Below the pieces are notes generated by a model. That model was not told where the DNA came from, searched no databases, and saw only the letters and a list, made by a program, of their open reading frames with translations. The translations under genes and the position numbers were made by a program. From NCBI GenBank assembly GCA_013696385.1, contig JACCYR010000392.1, positions 1 through 6,848 on the forward strand: a stretch of DNA of 6,848 bases, read 5' to 3'. This document shows positions 5,157 to 6,848 of the stretch, one piece after another; position 1 is the stretch's first letter, and each line of letters starts with the position of its first letter. The DNA comes from Acidobacteriota bacterium (GTDB lineage: Bacteria > Acidobacteriota > Blastocatellia > Pyrinomonadales > Pyrinomonadaceae).

Positions 5157-5160
5157 AATT

Positions 5161-5895
5161 ATGGAACGCTTACAAAAACTAATCGCGCAGGCAGGGATTG
5201 CATCGCGCCGCAAAGCTGAACAACTTATTTCAAACGGTGAAGTTACCGTCAATGGTGAAATTGTTACGACGCTCGGCACAAAGGCAAATCCCGAAAACGA
5301 CCACATCAAAGTTAGCGGCAAACTCATCAATCCGCTTCTCGAAAAGCGCGAAAATGTTTATATTCTGCTCAATAAGCCAAAAGGCTATTTATCAAGTGCA
5401 GCTGACCCCGAAGGCAGAAATCTCGTAACCGATTTAGTTCCGCCGAATCTCGGCAAACTTCATCCGGTCGGGCGGCTTGATTACAACACCGAAGGTTTGA
5501 TAATCCTGACCAACGACGGCGAATTTACCAATTTTGTCGCGTCATCAAAAAAAATCCCGAAAGTTTATGATGTTAAGGTCAAAGGCTTGCCAAATGAAAA
5601 CGCAATCAACAAACTGCGGCGCAGCATTAGATTGGAAGATGGTTTCAAAACCGCGCCCGCCGAAATCAAAGAGTTAAAATCTACAAAAAAAAACGGTTGG
5701 TTTGAAGTTACGCTTTACGAAGGACACAACCAGCAAATCCGCAAGATGTTCGATGCAGTCGGGCATTCGGTTGTGAAATTAAGGCGCGTCCAGATTGGAC
5801 ACATCACCGATAAATTACTGCCGGTCGGCGCATATCGCTTGCTTTCACCGCAAGAAGTGAGAAACTTCAAAAATCTCCCGCTCAAGAGAAGTTAA
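5161..5895 (+). CDS. rluB: 23S rRNA pseudouridine synthase, RluB/RsuA family
   Basis: 244 residues, typical for the RluB/RluE/RsuA group. It isomerises a specific uridine in rRNA to pseudouridine; in RluB members this is U2605 (E. coli numbering) in the 23S peptidyl-transferase region. An N-terminal S4 RNA-binding domain covers residues 3 to about 50 (RLQKLIAQAGIASRRKAEQL). The catalytic motif is GRLDYNTEGL (104-113) with nucleophile D107. The third motif, EGHNQQIRKMFDAVGHSV (187-204), is followed by KLRRVQIG. The ATG at 5161 is right because the S4 domain starts at once. There is no Shine-Dalgarno, because the heptamer arm occupies the leader; initiation must be SD-independent. The same fold includes RsuA and RluE, so the exact target is inferred from the closest motif style. 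A hairpin at 5931-5980 follows. Confidence 0.88.
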   Translation: MERLQKLIAQAGIASRRKAEQLISNGEVTVNGEIVTTLGTKANPENDHIKVSGKLINPLLEKRENVYILLNKPKGYLSSAADPEGRNLVTDLVPPNLGKLHPVGRLDYNTEGLIILTNDGEFTNFVASSKKIPKVYDVKVKGLPNENAINKLRRSIRLEDGFKTAPAEIKELKSTKKNGWFEVTLYEGHNQQIRKMFDAVGHSVVKLRRVQIGHITDKLLPVGAYRLLSPQEVRNFKNLPLKRS

Positions 5896-5930
5896 AGCAA
5901 TTTTAGATTGAATGTCAGGGAAAGTTTTGA

Positions 5931-5980
5931 AAAGTTTTGAGTTCAAACTTTAGTTTGCTTTTTGGTAAACTCAAAACTTT
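5931..5980. repeat. Hairpin repeat copy 2 downstream of rluB, possible terminator
   Basis: Outer arms AAAGTTTTGAGTT (5931-5943) and the exact reverse complement (5968-5980) enclose an inner hairpin CAAAC-TTTA-GTTTG (5944-5957) followed by CTTTTT (5958-5963). The 27 nt at 5934-5960 match the left arm of the element at 167-193 at 24 positions. Two of the three differences are a compensated C-G to A-T pair. The 10-mer AAAGTTTTGA is also duplicated in tandem (5921-5940). It starts 35 bp after the rluB stop, so it may terminate rluB transcription. Confidence 0.7.
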
Positions 5981-6059
5981 AAGAATTTACGCCTGCAAAA
6001 CACTGGTTAAAATACTTTCTTCAAACTCAATTCTAGACTTTTGGCACGCAAAGCAGTTA

Positions 6060-6077
6060 TGATTAGTTATCTAATCA
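6060..6077. promoter_or_regulatory. Perfect palindrome upstream of the metallophosphoesterase gene
   Basis: TGATTAGTTATCTAATCA pairs 7 bp around a TTAT centre, ending 30 bp before the ATG at 6108. It may be an operator or a leader hairpin. A TTGGCA at 6041-6046 could be a -35, but the -10 at the right spacing (TAGTTA, 6064-6069) is poor and falls inside the palindrome. Confidence 0.35.
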
Positions 6078-6107
6078 AAATTTTAACGCTGAGAATCTGT
6101 CAAAAGT

Positions 6108-6848
6108 ATGAAGTTTGCCGCCGCAGAAAAAGCTAAATTATCGGAAAGAATTTCCTCAATGGTTGGGTCGGATACGCCTCTGCGCGATTTAGCCGGAAAT
6201 TTGTCGCAGGTGGCGCGTTATGCTCTGAACGAAGCCAATACTTTAATAGTTGAAAATATCAAAATTCGGCTCAAGCGTCTGCCGAAAAATCTGGAAGGTT
6301 TTCGGCTCGTTCATCTTTCCGATATTCATCACAGCCCTTTTACCGATATTGGGCATATTTCCCGCGCCGTTGAAATTTCCAACCAGTTAAAGCCGGATAT
6401 GTTTGTTTTAACAGGCGATTATATTTCGCACGAAACCGCGTATATCGCACCGATGGCTAAAGTTTTGGGACAGTTGAAATCGGAGTTTGGGACCTATGCT
6501 TGTCTCGGCAATCATGACCATTGGACGAATGCCGAAATGGTTACGGATTTGATGCGCCAAGAAAATATCAATGTTTTGATTAACGAAGGTTTTCGTTTTG
6601 CGGCACGAGGCGCATCGTTCTGGCTTGCCGGAGTTGACGATTATATGGTCGGCAAAACCGATTTGCGTTCCGCGTTGCGCGGTTCGTTTCCCGATGAAAT
6701 GAAAATGCTGCTCGCGCACAACCCGATAATCGTCAGACGCGCGGCGCGTGTCGAAGTTGATTTAGTGTTGAGCGGACATACGCACGGCGGACAAATAAAA
6801 ATCCGCAACGAAGAAAAAAGAATTTTGCCGCGCCGAAAATTGAAAAAC
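6108..6848 (+). CDS. Metallophosphoesterase, YkuE-like (3' end outside window)
   Basis: 247 codons are visible and the frame is open at the right edge. All calcineurin-type metal-binding motifs are present in order: LVHLSDIHHSPF with D72 and H74; LTGDYI with D104; CLGNHDHW with N135 and H136; LLAHNP with H204; LSGHTHGGQI with H224 and H226. The enzyme should be an active binuclear metallohydrolase acting on a phosphoester; the substrate cannot be told from sequence. YkuE-like relatives usually carry an N-terminal membrane anchor or Tat signal. Here the first 60 residues are polar and helical with no hydrophobic segment, and an in-frame TGA at 6090-6092 rules out an upstream extension. Either this member is cytoplasmic or the N-terminus has been lost. 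No Shine-Dalgarno is visible before the ATG. The HTHGGQ form of the last motif is typical of the YkuE/LpxH-like group. Confidence 0.9.
   Translation, partial: MKFAAAEKAKLSERISSMVGSDTPLRDLAGNLSQVARYALNEANTLIVENIKIRLKRLPKNLEGFRLVHLSDIHHSPFTDIGHISRAVEISNQLKPDMFVLTGDYISHETAYIAPMAKVLGQLKSEFGTYACLGNHDHWTNAEMVTDLMRQENINVLINEGFRFAARGASFWLAGVDDYMVGKTDLRSALRGSFPDEMKMLLAHNPIIVRRAARVEVDLVLSGHTHGGQIKIRNEEKRILPRRKLKN

Noticed and set aside
5124..5330. 68-codon minus-strand frame opposite the start of rluB
   Set aside because: It is antisense to the S4 domain of rluB, and its C-terminal part is only translated heptamer repeat (LSVVSSQ).
6408..6719. 103-codon minus-strand frame opposite the metallophosphoesterase
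   Set aside because: The plus strand carries every metallophosphoesterase motif, so this is a shadow.

Overview
The window looks like chromosomal DNA from a moderately AT-rich, Gram-negative-type bacterium. Every gene I can identify is a housekeeping or envelope gene. The mix of conserved core genes, a four-helix-bundle (S23-type) gene and dispersed heptamer arrays resembles Acidobacteriota (Blastocatellia/Pyrinomonadales-like). That placement is an impression from gene style and repeats, not a proven assignment. No rRNA, tRNA, CRISPR, transposase or phage gene was seen.

Layout. The left edge holds the C-terminal end of a plus-strand protein with a Cys cluster (stop at 131-133). It converges on the minus-strand aroB gene (244-1398, 3-dehydroquinate synthase), and a 27-bp inverted repeat lies between the two stop codons. 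Upstream of aroB is a 366-bp gap (1399-1764). It contains a promoter-like pair, a hairpin right at the predicted transcription start, and a terminator-like hairpin with a U tract. Together these suggest a minus-strand RNA of about 110 nt, either a free small RNA or an attenuated aroB leader. Then comes minus-strand glmM (1765-3108, phosphoglucosamine mutase), which carries a 5-unit heptamer array read in frame in an interdomain linker. A divergent promoter region (3109-3321) separates glmM from a plus-strand block: a secreted SLT-like (lytic transglycosylase fold) protein (3322-4629), a four-helix-bundle protein (4682-5041) and rluB (5161-5895, 23S rRNA pseudouridine synthase). After a second hairpin repeat, a metallophosphoesterase gene (6108 onward) runs off the right edge.

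How the parts relate. aroB, glmM, the SLT protein and rluB serve aromatic amino-acid synthesis, UDP-GlcNAc/peptidoglycan precursor supply, wall remodelling and ribosome maturation, and they do not form one pathway. The unusual layer is the repeats. (1) Arrays of the heptamer TNGTCAG occur four times (20 recognisable units). Three surround the four-helix-bundle gene, the outermost two inverted relative to each other, and one sits inside glmM. (2) A separate hairpin repeat occurs twice (167-230 and 5931-5980), and its inner stem differs by a compensatory base-pair change. The most interesting candidate system is the four-helix-bundle gene with its bracketing heptamer arrays, which looks like a compact cassette placed between two conserved genes. 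Its mobility is inference.
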